A stretch of DNA of 64,000 bases, from positions 20,756,199-20,820,198 of the forward strand of contig CM035444.1 in NCBI GenBank assembly GCA_020310875.1, given 5' to 3'. This document shows positions 43,075 to 53,090 of the stretch, piece after piece. This DNA is from Ceratopteris richardii. Lineage: Eukaryota > Streptophyta > Polypodiopsida > Polypodiales > Pteridaceae. Positions within the stretch are counted from its first letter, which is position 1. The number at the start of each line of letters is the position of its first letter. The position numbers and the translations under genes are program-made. The notes beneath the pieces were generated by a model, which saw only the letters and a program-made list of their open reading frames with translations, searched no databases and was not told the DNA's origin.

Positions 43075-44495
43075 ATTATATGTTACTAACTGATCTTCCG
43101 GGACATAAAATTATCGAGGTTTCACCAGATCGTCAGCTGACTATAAAAGTTGATGTAGGGTGGCTCCATCCATAGCAACACTATTATCTGCATCCGCCTC
43201 TCCGGTCACAGGAACAACCGTACACGTCGTCGAACTCCACTTGTCCGCTACTGATTGAAGATCTACAGTACCTAAGGAGATCAGATCTTTATTGTTCTTC
43301 AGAAACGCCTCTTCCTCATCATCAGATAAGCCATCCAACATGTGGACCAGCTCCGCTACATATGGTCTAGCATGAAGCTCGTAGGGCTGGATGGCATCCA
43401 GTTTAACAACATATTTACGGTGATTATCTTTGAAAGTCAATTCCTACGCTGACCAATCCTGTACAACTTTGGCTTGTTTCAACCATGGTCGACCGAAAAG
43501 GAGATTGTAGTCAAGGCTAGATTCTGGTAGTTCTAAGACTACAAAAGTCATTTTGAACGTGGTACCCTACAGAGTAATCAAGATATTCCGTACTAATCCC
43601 ACCGGATGGACTCGGGATTGGTCTACCATTCTGATAAAGAATTGGACGGGCTCGATTTGGGTCCACCCTAATTTCTTGCAGAGAGCTGCAGTTGCTATAT
43701 TCACACCCGAACCACCATCAATTAGCACTTGAGTAATCTTTTGATTTTTATGCCAGACAGTGATTAATGGGACTGAATGATCCATCGTAGAATCAGTTTT
43801 CGGTTGTATTGTTGCAGTCACCGGAGTACAGGGAGATCCAGGACTGACCTGTTGTTGAAATTGCTGCCTAACTCCTGGCACCAATGCGAGCAACTGTCCC
43901 AAAGGGAGTGTAATTGAAGCCTTAGATAGAATCTCCCATACCTGATCTGTTTGAATCGTACTCCTCACCGCTTCTGATGATGATTCTGTTGTTACTGGGT
44001 TAGGACTTTGTTCATTCGCTCTCGCCGTTGGCAGGGGAACCTGTGTTACCGGAATTGGATCAGGAAACACAGTTTGCTCTTTAGCTGCCCATTGGCTAGC
44101 TTTGGTATACATTCGCTGCTTCTCACGGATACCAGGTTCGAACACCTCAGCTGCTGGTTGTAACTGCTTACCCGATCTTGTCTGGACCACTACTGCTTGT
44201 GATTCCACTGGTGAGATATAGACCATGTTGGTCATCGGGTTTTGACGCTCCTTCTTCCTTTTGTCGTATTCTACTGCATCCTTACAAAATCTCCAAAATC
44301 TCCGGATGTGGCCAATCTCACCGCAAAAGTGACATCGAGGTGGTGGCAGGGAAGTACCGTCCGCTGATGTACCCGCCTGCCATTGATTTGAATTAAAACT
44401 GATATTCCGCTGTCCCTGGTAATTTTTGTATCCTTGCGATTGATTGTTTCGCATCTGTGGTGGCACATAATGGGTGGCTGGCTGACCTGGTTCTT
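43075..44495 (-). pseudogene. GyJ gag end, protease and linker
   Basis: 44466-43567 has the gag C-terminus with one knuckle CHFCGEIGHIRRFWRFC and a variable Gln/Pro/Thr-rich linker. The retropepsin follows: VLIDGGSGVNIATAALCKKL, with Asp-Gly-Gly in place of the more common Asp-Ser-Gly, a form also seen in some Tat-type Gypsy proteases. The protease ends with YNLLFGRPWLKQAKVVQDW near 43480. 43440-43141 is the linker (VAELVHMLDGLSDDEEEAFLKNNKDL). One stop (near 43441) and one near 43566 interrupt it. The N-terminal gag is cut at about 44496. Confidence 0.86.
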
Positions 44496-44815
44496 ATATA
44501 ATAGCATTGATTACCGTCGCACAGATTTAATATCGCCACGAACATTACTGTGTTAATCAGACATTAATGTGATTCAACAAGGTAAAGAGATAATACTCAG
44601 AATTATGGAATCTGCACCACAATGTCTCCGCAGAGTCGCAAATCGCCCAGACAGACAGTCTGGCGATCTTGTCTCCTCTCTACTGGAGAGTCACTGTAAT
44701 GTCTCTTCATTGATTGATAAAAAGGGTACAACACTTCGCTACGACCTTTCGGTACATGCAGTATAGAAAAATATAAATTACATAATGCCAATCCGGCGCC
44801 TTAACAGGAGGAGTT
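44496..44815. other. Unassigned 320-bp segment
   Basis: Lies between GyJ gag and Copia-2b and matches neither. It contains an imperfect inverted repeat at about 44551-44580 (TGTTAATC...GATTCAACA around ACATTAATGT). Base composition is less AT-rich than the flanks around 44620-44700. No coding domain is seen. Confidence 0.4.
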
Positions 44816-45689
44816 CAAAATAAGTGACCTCGGACCACTCACTTATTTTCTTGGATTGGAGTTGAGCTACACAGATTCAGGTATATACATCACACAAAGG
44901 AAGTATGTGCATGACATGCTCATCAAGTTCAAGATGGAAAATACCAAGTGTGCAGGTACACCTATGGAGCAAAATCATAAGCTTAGTGCTTATGAAGGAG
45001 AGCCAATTGAAGACATCACAAGCTATCAAAGCTTGGTTGGAAGTTTGAAGTGTGCAACACGCACAAGGGTGGATATATGCTATAGTGTTATCGTATTGAG
45101 TCAGTTTATGCATAAGCCGAGAAGAACACATATGGAAGCGGCCAAGAGAGTCCTCAAGTACCTAAAGGGGACCATGAATGAAGGTTTGTTTTATTCATAT
45201 ACTTCAGATATTGAGCTAAGGGTCTACTCAGATGCAGATTGGGCCGGATCTAGAGATGATAGAAGAAGCACATCCGGGTATATATCATTTGCAGGTTTAA
45301 AAATCATTTCTTGGTCATCCAAGAAGCAACCAACCATGGCATTATCTTCTACTGAAGCCGAATATAGAGGTTTGGCTAATGCAACTCAAGAAATCATGTG
45401 GTTAAAGTCTTTATACACAGATCTTGGACTTCATTCTTCAACACCTCACATTTTTGGTGACAACACAAGCTCACTACATCTAGCAGCTAATCTGGTATAC
45501 CATGCTAGAACCAAGCATATTGAAGTCCACTACCATTATGTAAGGGAGAAGCTAATGAGCAAGGATATTCAACTATCCTATGTCTCTACAAATATGCAAT
45601 GTGCAGACATGTTGACTAAAGCTCTTGATGGTACAAAGTTAAGTAGATTCAAGTTGATGATTGGCTTGCAGGAAATCAAGGACAATTGA
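44816..45689 (+). pseudogene. Copia-2b RT tail and RNase H
   Basis: Plus strand, one open frame to the natural end. It starts in the RT tail (LGPLTYFLGLELSYTDSGIYIT), just after where the catalytic box would be. RNase H follows: SDADWAGSRDDRRSTSGYISF, SSTEAEYRGLANATQ, FGDNTSSLHLAANLVYHARTKH and ADMLTKALDGTKL, and a stop at 45687. It is the best-preserved Copia-2 RNase H in the window. The 5' three quarters of the element is missing at the junction near 44816. Confidence 0.9.
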
Positions 45690-45717
45690 AGACTTATTTG
45701 GAGGCCAAGCATGTTAG

Positions 45718-45828
45718 GCTTGAGGGGGAGCTATTGTTGCATTTTACCCAAGCCCACATGCTTGATATGCTTGATATCATGATCATTTGTAAGTCACATG
45801 TGTAGTCATGTGAACACCTCTTGTAAGA
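45718..45828 (+). repeat. Copia-2b polypurine tract and LTR start
   Basis: GGCTTGAGGGGGAGCT at 45717-45732, then the LTR from 45735 (TGTTGCATTTTACCC). Only about 94 bp of LTR remain before GyM LTR sequence begins. Confidence 0.82.
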
Positions 45829-46270
45829 GCAAGTGATGGCACAAGTGTGTGAGTGAGAAGCACACAAACATGCACACACATACACACACATGCGCACACA
45901 AGACAAGAACAAGGAGAGGAACAATGGAGTTCTTTGCATTAGTCAAAAAAGTCTCTTACATAAGCTCAAATCTAACCTAAAAAATGAGCTCTCCAGCTCT
46001 TTTTATAGTTTTTTGACTAGCTTTGGCCTTGTCCAGACCTAGTGTCCGGCCTAGTTAAAAATTAGGTTCTAGAGCCTATTTGAGGGCTCAGTCGGAGTCT
46101 AAAAATTATGAAAATTGGTATGTAGCCAATTCTAATACTCCTCAAGCTCGAGGACTCCTTGGCTTAAACAAAATGGAGCCTATTCTACCAAAAACGAGAT
46201 TTACAAGGTGTGTGTAGTGATGAAAATCACTTGAGTTGGAAATTGTTTATGGAAGAAATGATTGGGCCTT
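45829..46270 (-). repeat. GyM-family LTR fragment, outer part missing
   Basis: Matches 42236-42452 and extends past it through CTTGTCCAGACCTAGTGTCCGG to about 46270. GyA's LTR has the same order (TAGTGTCCGGCATAG, CTCGAGGACTCCTTGG, GATGAAAATCACT). It carries minus-strand TATAAAAAGAGC at about 46000. It joins the palindromic repeat array directly. Confidence 0.8.
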
Positions 46271-46289
46271 GTTGCAGTATTGTGCATGA

Positions 46290-46890
46290 CTGCTCCGTTG
46301 TGCCTGTCTATCGCGATAGAAGGTGTCTATCACGATAGACACTGACTGTCATGTGGGCCTGTCTATCGCGATAGATGGTCTCTATCGTGGGTCTCTATTT
46401 GTCGCGATAGACAGGTGTCTATCGCGATAGACGGGGTCTATCGTCTATCGTGGGCTATGTCTATCTCGATAGACTGAGTCTGTCGTCTGTCGTGCTTTCG
46501 GTCTGTCACAATAGATGGGGTCTATCGTCTGTCGTGGGCTCTGTCTATCACGATAGATGGTGTCTGTCGCGATAGAGTGAGTTTGTCGTCTGTCGTGCTT
46601 TCGGTCTGTCGCGATAGACGGTCTCTATGGTGGGTCTCTGTCTATCGCGATAGACGGGGTCTATCGTCTGTCGTGGGCTCTGTCTATCACGATAGATGGT
46701 GTCTGTCGCGATAGACTGTCTCTATCGTGGGTCTCTGTCTGTCGGGATAGATGGGTGTCTGTTGTTTGTCGTGGGCTTTGTCTGTCGCGATAGATGGGGT
46801 CTATCGTGGGGTGTTGTTTGTCGCGATCGACGGTGTCTATCGCGATATACGCTGTCTATCACGATAGACGGTGTTTGTCATGATAGATTG
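46290..46890. repeat. Palindromic minisatellite (TCTATCGCGATAGA units)
   Basis: About 18 near-copies of a palindrome of the form TNTATCGCGATAGA. They are separated by short spacers such as CGGTGTC or CTGTCGTGGGCTC. Units vary mainly by C to T or G to A changes (TATCACGATAG, TATCTCGATAG). One more unit stands alone at about 46998-47010. The array lies in the GyM leader or, if the LTR is longer than I can define, in the inner part of its LTR. Confidence 0.9.
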
Positions 46891-47362
46891 AAAAAACGCA
46901 ATTTTTTTAGAAACTTCTAGTGATTTGGAGTGCTCTAATGGTGTAGGTTATTGTGCCACGCATGCATTCAAAAAAATATTTACTTTTTCTGTCAGTCGCG
47001 ATAGACAGAGGTCGTCGTCCCAGGACCTGGGTAGAGTTCTATCGTACCTACGCAAGCTGCTAGAGATGGTGGTACTACTAGATCCTGTAGCAAAAGCTCA
47101 AAAAACACACAAAGACAGATAGCATGCAAGCTCTCTCTCGCTCTCTCTCACAAATGAAATGAGGGAAATGAGGTGGGTAGGGGAATATGACCAAAAAACT
47201 GAAATTTTTGTGATGATGGAGATTGAGGTGGGAGATGGTGAGGATGATGATGGTGATGCAGAAACAAGAAAAAATTGAAGAAAAATAAGGAAAAGAAAGG
47301 ATATTACCTATGACTCCAATGTCTCAACTCTACGTCTTACCATCACATGCTCATCCTCGAAG
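46891..47362 (-). other. GyM leader without coding region
   Basis: About 470 bp between the minisatellite and the primer site. No gag codons are seen. It contains a CTCTCTCTCGCTCTCTCTC tract (about 47131-47149). In the element's orientation it follows the primer-binding site, so it is untranslated leader. Confidence 0.55.
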
Positions 47363-47385
47363 CTCTATCCCCGGCAACGGCGCCA
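47363..47385 (-). promoter_or_regulatory. Primer-binding site of GyM (tRNA-Asp)
   Basis: The plus strand CTCTATCCCCGGCAACGGCG-CCA matches the 3' end of plant Asp tRNA (TTCGATCCCCGGCAACGGCG-CCA) over its last 17 bases, seven bases from the LTR. Confidence 0.92.
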
Positions 47386-47392
47386 AATATGG

Positions 47393-47558
47393 TGTCACTC
47401 TAGCACAATGGCAAGTACCAACGTTAGGAGATCCACCTCATAATTGTCAATCCATCGAGACGTGAGGACTAGTATAAAGACTATGAGCAAGTGATGGCAC
47501 AAGTGTGTGAGTGAGAAGCACACAGACATGCACACACATACACACACACACACAAGGC
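47393..47558 (-). repeat. GyM 5' LTR, truncated
   Basis: TGTCACTCTAGCAC... to the (CA)n tract, near-identical to 42141-42300. It is cut at about 47558 by Copia-1c, which starts within its pol. Confidence 0.87.
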
Positions 47559-49169
47559 TATGCTATGGTTGTCTCTAGTATTTGTGATGAGAATGAGCCT
47601 GTTTTGTTTGATGAAGCACAAAATTCAAAAAATTGTATGGTTGCTATGCAATCAGATTATGATGCTATTAGGAAAAATGGTACTTGGACTTTATGTGGCT
47701 TGCCTCCTAGCAAGAAGGCCATTAGCACTAAGTGGGTATACAAGTTGAAGCATAAGCTTGATGGAACAGTTGACAGATATATGGCTAGGCTTGTTGCAAA
47801 AGGTTATGCTCAAGAAAGAGGCATTATTGTTGATAGCATCTTTGCACGTTAACTCATCATGGTTGGAACATACATCAGTTGGACATTAAAACTACATTTT
47901 TGAATGGTGAATTTCATGAAGAAGTATATGTTTTTTAGCCCCGTGGTTTTGTGCAAAAAGGGCATGAAAACAAAGTGTCTAGGTTGAAAAATGTATTAAA
48001 TGGTTTGAAGCAAGCATCACGTGCTTGGTATGAAAAGATACATGCCTACTTGATTGCACATAGTTTTGAGAACAATCCAACTAATAACACCTTATATGTT
48101 AAGCTTGAAAATGATGTGCTTCTGATCATTGTTGTCTATGTCAATGACATGTTGCTCATTGGTCCTAATGAGAAGCATAGTGCTGATTTTAAGGTTGATT
48201 TGCATGCCTCAATTGAGATGTCAAATTTAGGGCATTTGCATCATTATTTGGACATTTAGTTTATGCAAGTTGATGGTAGAATAGCTTTGTGTCAACCAAA
48301 ATATATTGACACATTATTGTAGTGCTTTGGCCTTGAAGACTACAAACCAATTGCCACTCCTATGAAAATAGGTTTACGGTTGAGTCTTCATGATGTTGGA
48401 GATACATTTGATGTTGTTCTCTATCAACAGGCTATTGGATGCTTGATCTACCTATGCATTACTTGGCTAGATATTCAGTTTTCTATCTCACCGATGAGCA
48501 AGTTTATGCATTTCTAAGGTGTCAAGCATTGGTAGGAGGTTAAGTGCATCTCTTTGCTACTTGAGTGGTGTCTGGCTACTTGGATTGTTTTGTCCCAAGG
48601 GGGATCACTAGTACCAGATTTACATGCTTTTTCTAACTTTGACTAGGTTAGTTGCTATGACACTTGTGTGTCCACCATTGGTTTTTGATTCATGCTTGGT
48701 AGCTCATGCATATCTTGGTTGAGCAAGAAGCAACCTATTGTGGCCACTTCTAGTTGTGAGGTTGAGTATAAGGCAGCTTTCATAGCGACTGTTGAGTGTG
48801 TGTGTGTGGCTCAGATGCCTTATTGTTGATTTGGGTGTTGGTTAGTCTTCTGCCACCATCATTTGTACTGACTTTCAGAGCACATTGGCAGTTAGGAGGA
48901 ACCATGTGTTCCATGCTTGCACTAAGCACATTGAGGTGCACTATCATTATGTCAGGGAGAGGTTCTTTACTAGAGAGATCAATTTGGCATATGTGCCCAC
49001 ACAAGACAATGTTGCAAGCCTTTTCACAAAGGTTGTTCCTAGGAGAGGTTAGAAGCTTTCCACAAAGCTTTGGGCTTACTTCCTTTTGTGGATTGATACC
49101 ACATAGCTTGGCACTTCCTTATACATTAGTGCTAGATCCTTGTTCACCGCATTACTCCCAGTGGGGATT
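47559..49169 (+). pseudogene. Copia-1c RT and RNase H remnant
   Basis: Plus strand. Begins in the RT entry region (CDENEPVLFDEAQNSKNCMVAMQ), then KWVYKLKHKLDGTVDRY and RLVAKGYAQERG. A deletion of about 60 bp removes the ETFAP region near 47838. Decayed HQLDIKTTFLNG follows, then KQASRAWYEKIHAYL and the catalytic VVYVNDMLLIGP, in which the first Asp of YVDD is Asn. RNase H continues to about 49150 with many stops. At 48377-48379 it keeps an Arg codon where copies b and d have TGA. Confidence 0.87.
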
Positions 49170-49397
49170 TGTTGATATATTTTGGTAGAGATGTGTGTGA
49201 ACACACTAGGACCATCGGGGCACTTTTTTCCCTCTTTAGGAGGTTTTTGTCTCCAGAATTGTATGTATAACTATAACCCTAACGGGTTACTTATCATTTT
49301 ACATTCTCTTGGTAATAAATTAAGTATTGTGTGTTGTGATCCAAGCTTCTTCTTCCTTGTGTTGTTCATGTGCTTCCGTAGGCCTCAAACTCCAATA
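49170..49397 (+). repeat. 3' LTR of Copia-1c
   Basis: 228 bp, TGTTGATATATTT... to ...AACTCCAATA, where the family ends CCAACA. The preceding GTGGGGATT is the polypurine tract. No 5' LTR remains. Confidence 0.88.
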
Positions 49398-49570
49398 ATT
49401 AAGATATTGATTTGGTATATGTCACTACACAAGATATCATGATAGACATATTCACCAAAGGTCTTCCACATGGAAAGTTCTAAGCTTTTCACAAAGCTTT
49501 AGGATTATTACCTTGTAGGATTTGACCATCCACTCTCAATATGTGTTCAAATCATTCATTCAAGGGGGTC
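49398..49570 (+). pseudogene. Copia-3 RNase H C-terminus
   Basis: DIDLVYVTTQDIMIDIFTKG followed by LPHGKF and HKALGLLP is the extreme C-terminus of a Copia RNase H (compare SLAYVPMQENIANLFTKALP in Copia-1d). The polypurine tract CAAGGGGGTC lies at 49561-49570. Only about 40 codons remain, directly behind the Copia-1c LTR, so the junction marks a further insertion or recombination. Confidence 0.72.
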
Positions 49571-49571
49571 T

Positions 49572-50386
49572 TGTTACACTTATGTGTTGATGTGGGATGA
49601 TTCTAATAGCCCAATGCAACAATGGAAGATGGTTGACCTCCACTAGGCCCACAAGCAATGATATATGCTCACTATTCTAGAATTTTCTCTGCATTTGTAC
49701 AAAGAATTAAAATGAAACTTTGGAGACTTAAACTTGACCTTGAGAGGTATTAAAAAATCTGAGTTATTCGAGATGAATCCCCCAATTGAGAGAACCATCC
49801 ACTACAAGATAGGTTATCTGTTTGCAACACTCTCTACCTATGTGTAGAGATATAGCTTCACACACTTGGCGATTTCTCACAACTCACCTAGTAAAAGAAC
49901 TTGAAACTTTGGCACACTTTGGGGCACTATATGAAGGACCAAATGAATCTTTAAATCAATGAAAATGAGTATAGCGAGAGACCAAAAAAATCTCTGCAAT
50001 ATGGTGCAATCAGATTTGTGAAAGCCTAACTACACCTCTAGATAGGGAGGAGCAACTTCACGAGAAAATGAGATAAGCAACCAAGGGTGCTACTTGATGG
50101 AGTTTAGTACTTCACTAAACTAAGTGAGAAATCTGTGGAATGCATAAAACTCAAGAAAAAAAGGTGGAATGGTGCTTATATAGAGCTTTCATATTTCCTA
50201 TAATCTAGCTAACCACCCACCAATCAGTGTAGGTACACTTTTTGGTGAGTGATTAATGAGATCTGAATTCGATTGAGTTTGGTGGAGCTTCTAACTTGAT
50301 TTCATAACTTTGGGTCCACATTTTTTATTGGTCCGCTTGCAAAACTCATGGATGAGACCTTTTGCATGGTTGGGACTTGATTTTCA
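49572..50386. repeat. Facing LTR remnants of Copia-3 (+) and Copia-4 (-)
   Basis: The left end starts TGTTACACTTATG straight after the Copia-3 purine tract. The right end finishes ...GATTTTCA at 50386 straight before the Copia-4 purine tract (minus TACTTGAGGAGGAGT). A minus-strand TATA box CTCTATATAAGC lies at plus 50174-50186. The point where one LTR gives way to the other (about 49750-49850) is not resolvable by eye. Confidence 0.55.
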
Positions 50387-50878
50387 ATACTCCTCCTCAA
50401 GTCTCGATGCCTAGGTCCTTCATTGCAATGCATGACTTGAAGTGTTGTAGCTTTACTCCATCCAAAGCTTTGGTAAAGATATTTGTGGATTAGTCCTTTG
50501 TATTGACATGCTTCATGTTTACATCCTTTGACATGATCTTCTCTCTATTAAAGTGTAAATGCACTTATATATGTTTGGACCTTGCATGGAACACTGGATT
50601 TTGAGCCAATCATATGCTACATATGTTGTCACAAAAAATAGGTACTTGCTAAACCTACAAATCAAGATCAACAAACAACTTCTTGAGCCACATAAGCTCA
50701 CATGAGACTTGTGTGAAGCCTCTATACTCAGCTTCAATAAAGGAGAGAGGCACTTTTGGTTGTTTCTTTAACATCCATGAGATGGTCTTCTTTCTTGGCA
50801 TGATAAAATATCCACTAGTGCTCCTCCTGTCATCTTCCAAACCTACCCAATCAACATCACAATAAGCTTGTATGTTAG
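50387..50878 (-). pseudogene. Copia-4 RNase H remnant
   Basis: Minus strand. IQAYCDVDWVGLEDDRRSTSGYF is the RNase H start; TISWMLKKQPKVPLS, EAEYRGFTQVSCELMWLKKL follow. After a stop come NPVFHARSKHI and the tail STNIFTKALDGVKLQHF. The purine tract is at 50389-50401. It is truncated at 50878 by the GyI-like block. It is distinct from Copia-1 and Copia-2 in sequence (CDVDWVGL). Three or more stops make it dead. Confidence 0.82.
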
Positions 50879-51009
50879 ACATTGGTCTACAGAGACCATT
50901 CCATGTGTGTGTGGAACAAGGGCCAGCCATAGCCAAGGTCCCTACCTTGGGAGATATCCTAAGGTATTCAATGGTAATAGGGATGAGTGTTGCATCGTGG
51001 CCACATGTC
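50879..51009 (+). repeat. Second copy of the GyI 42008-42140 segment
   Basis: ACATTGGTCTACAGAGACCA through GAGTGTTGCAT...GGCCACAT matches 42008-42140 at roughly 90%. In GyI it follows the linker after the protease, and it may code for LQRPLHVCVGQGPTIAKVPS in one frame. Confidence 0.8.
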
Positions 51010-51595
51010 AGAACTCGAGAGCATTACTATTTTGAGTGCAAGGGGATATAATGGATGGGAGGAGAGTGGCACACACATCATTCATGAGTCTTAGAATTTC
51101 AAGTCCTCAAGAGAGAATTTAGGATTTTTTAGGCAAGCCCTACATTTGGTAATTAGTGCAAGAAAGATCTTTTGGAAGCTTTTTCAAGAGTTGTTTTGGT
51201 TCTATGCATGCAAATTTTTGCAGTGATTCATCATCGTCGTCGGGGGATTTTTCTGATCGTCATCATGTGAGGGAAAGATGTAAAAGACATTTTTTGGTAG
51301 AAAAAGAGGAGTGAGAACCTCCCTTAGCAACCCCCCAAGGGAGCAACCATGGTTGCATGCAACAACACCTCCCCAGGAGGGAGTGCACGGACAGATGCCC
51401 GTCTTGTCACCTAAGCATACATGAGAGTGAGAATAGAAGAATAGTCTTTCCTTCCTCCTTGTGTTGAGAGAAACACTAAGAAGGATCTCAATATGAGATC
51501 GCGTTTGGCACTTAGAACACCTTATGTGGGACAATGGCTCAACTCACATGCACATTTGGCTGAAGAAAACTTCCACCCCCTTTACAAGAGATTAC
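51010..51595. other. Unassigned sequence upstream of Copia-1d
   Basis: No recognisable domain. Contains a short palindrome GCAACCATGGTTGC at about 51340 and GTCGTCGGGGG at about 51236-51246. It might continue the GyI-like element from 50879. The last five bases (ATTAC) may be the left target duplication of Copia-1d. Confidence 0.35.
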
Positions 51596-51825
51596 TGTTG
51601 ATATATTTAGGTAGTGATGTGTATGAACACATTAGGACTGCCCAGGCACTTTTTTCCCTCTTTAGGAGGTTTTTTCCCCCAACTTGTATATACGCCTATT
51701 GCCCTAATGGGTCACTTGTCTTTGTACATTCTAGTGGTAATACATTCAGTGTTGTGTGTTGTGCTCCTAGCTTCTTCTTCTTCATTGTGTTATTCATGTG
51801 CTTTTGCAGATGTCGAACTCCAACA
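51596..51825 (+). repeat. 5' LTR of Copia-1d
   Basis: 230 bp with TGTTG...CAACA ends. TTGTATATACGCC is the likely TATA region. Confidence 0.92.
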
Positions 51826-51827
51826 AT

Positions 51828-51839
51828 TGGTATCAGATC
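51828..51839 (+). promoter_or_regulatory. Primer-binding site of Copia-1d
   Basis: TGGTATCAGATC, one change (final GC to TC) from the initiator-Met consensus TGGTATCAGAGC. Confidence 0.88.
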
Positions 51840-52180
51840 AGGTCGCCGCTTCATCTAGGGCATCCTAGATGCCTCTCCGATTGCAGTCTTAGAATCGCAT
51901 GAATTTTGGCGAGCATACTCAGGGTGTTTCAGAGATCAAAACATCTTCACTTTGTGGTGCCGAAATTGCGATCTGAGCTCGTTTCGGCCTTCGAATGCAC
52001 TATCATAGCACTTGTGCATGCTATTTTGTCTTTTTATGCCAAAGGTATATACCAGTTTCAGTTCACTAGTATAAGCATCTCAAAGTCTGCTACAGGTTTA
52101 GCAGAATTCAATTGGGCAGTTCTGTTCAACTTTTTGAGATACAATCAATTTTACGCATCAAGGTATTTTAGTCACTGGCC

Positions 52181-53090
52181 ATGGTTGAAATCAGTGATGT
52201 ATTCCGTATGTTGGTTGTTGAGGATAAGTTGGATGGTACCAACTACCCATTATGGGCTTATATGATGCAACATGTATGGGTTGCAAAAGGACTATGGAAC
52301 ATTGTGTAGGATGTTGAAAAACATCCTATCACACCTGCAACTATTACAACTACAGGTACTGAAGCTGATGCAGAAGGTGTCGAAGATGGTGATATTCTAC
52401 AGATTCCTGTTCATGTTGCGGTTTTTGTTGCACCTACTACAGAGAAAATTTATTGGGATGGCAGATATGCCTAGGCACATGCATTGATAGCTTTGTTTGT
52501 CAAACATGCTATTATTCCTCACATTCGCTCTTGCAGAATAGCTAAGGATGCTTGGGATACACTTACCACATTGTACCCAGGCTAGGAATGAGGTTTGTGT
52601 GTTGCTTACCTCTGAAAACAGTTGGAGAGTGAACACATGAATGAGGGTAATTCTATGGAGAGTTTTTTGACAAGGATCAAGGATTTGAAGCAACGATTGA
52701 TTTTTGATGATGAAGTCCTTCCTGACAATTCACTTGTGCACACTGTTTTGAATAGTCTTCCTGACTCATATCAGAGTTTTGCTTCTACTCTTTGTTTGAT
52801 GATGAAAGGCAATCCAAATGCCTTAACATTTGAAGAGTTAGTTTCTGTTCGAAGAAATCAAAAAAGCAAAAATTGTTTTGCAAATACTGTAAAGCAAATG
52901 ATCATGTCATTAAGAGATGTCCAAATCTGGCTTCTAAAGAGGCAAAGAAGAAAGAGGCCGAAATGGTTGTTGTAGAGGCCTCTACATAAAAAACAGAGTC
53001 TATTAATCTTGTGCAGGATGAAGAATGGGCGTTTACTATTGTTTGCAGTTTTGACCCATCTTCTCATGAGCAGTTCATGTCTGCAGTAGG
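52181..53090 (+). pseudogene. Copia-1d gag
   Basis: Start ATG at 52181 (MVEISDVFRMLVVEDKLDGTNYPLWAY is the family N-terminus, seen across 52181-52260). It keeps the five-T run at about 52420 that is four in copy b. There are stops at about 52308 and 52472, and shifts near 52580. 52622-52850 is open (ESEHMNEGNSMESFLTRIKDL, LPDSYQSFASTL, NALTFEELVSV). About 150 bp of linker before the knuckle is deleted, joining FEELVSV to KKSKKQKL-type codons. The knuckle CKYCKANDHVIKRC remains in a shifted frame. Confidence 0.87.

Noticed and set aside
46696..46920. Open frame over the palindromic array
   Set aside because: The apparent protein is a repetitive read-through of the minisatellite.
51493..51868. 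Host gene spanning the start of Copia-1d
   Set aside because: The open frame runs through the LTR TATA region and primer site and has no domain. It is chance.
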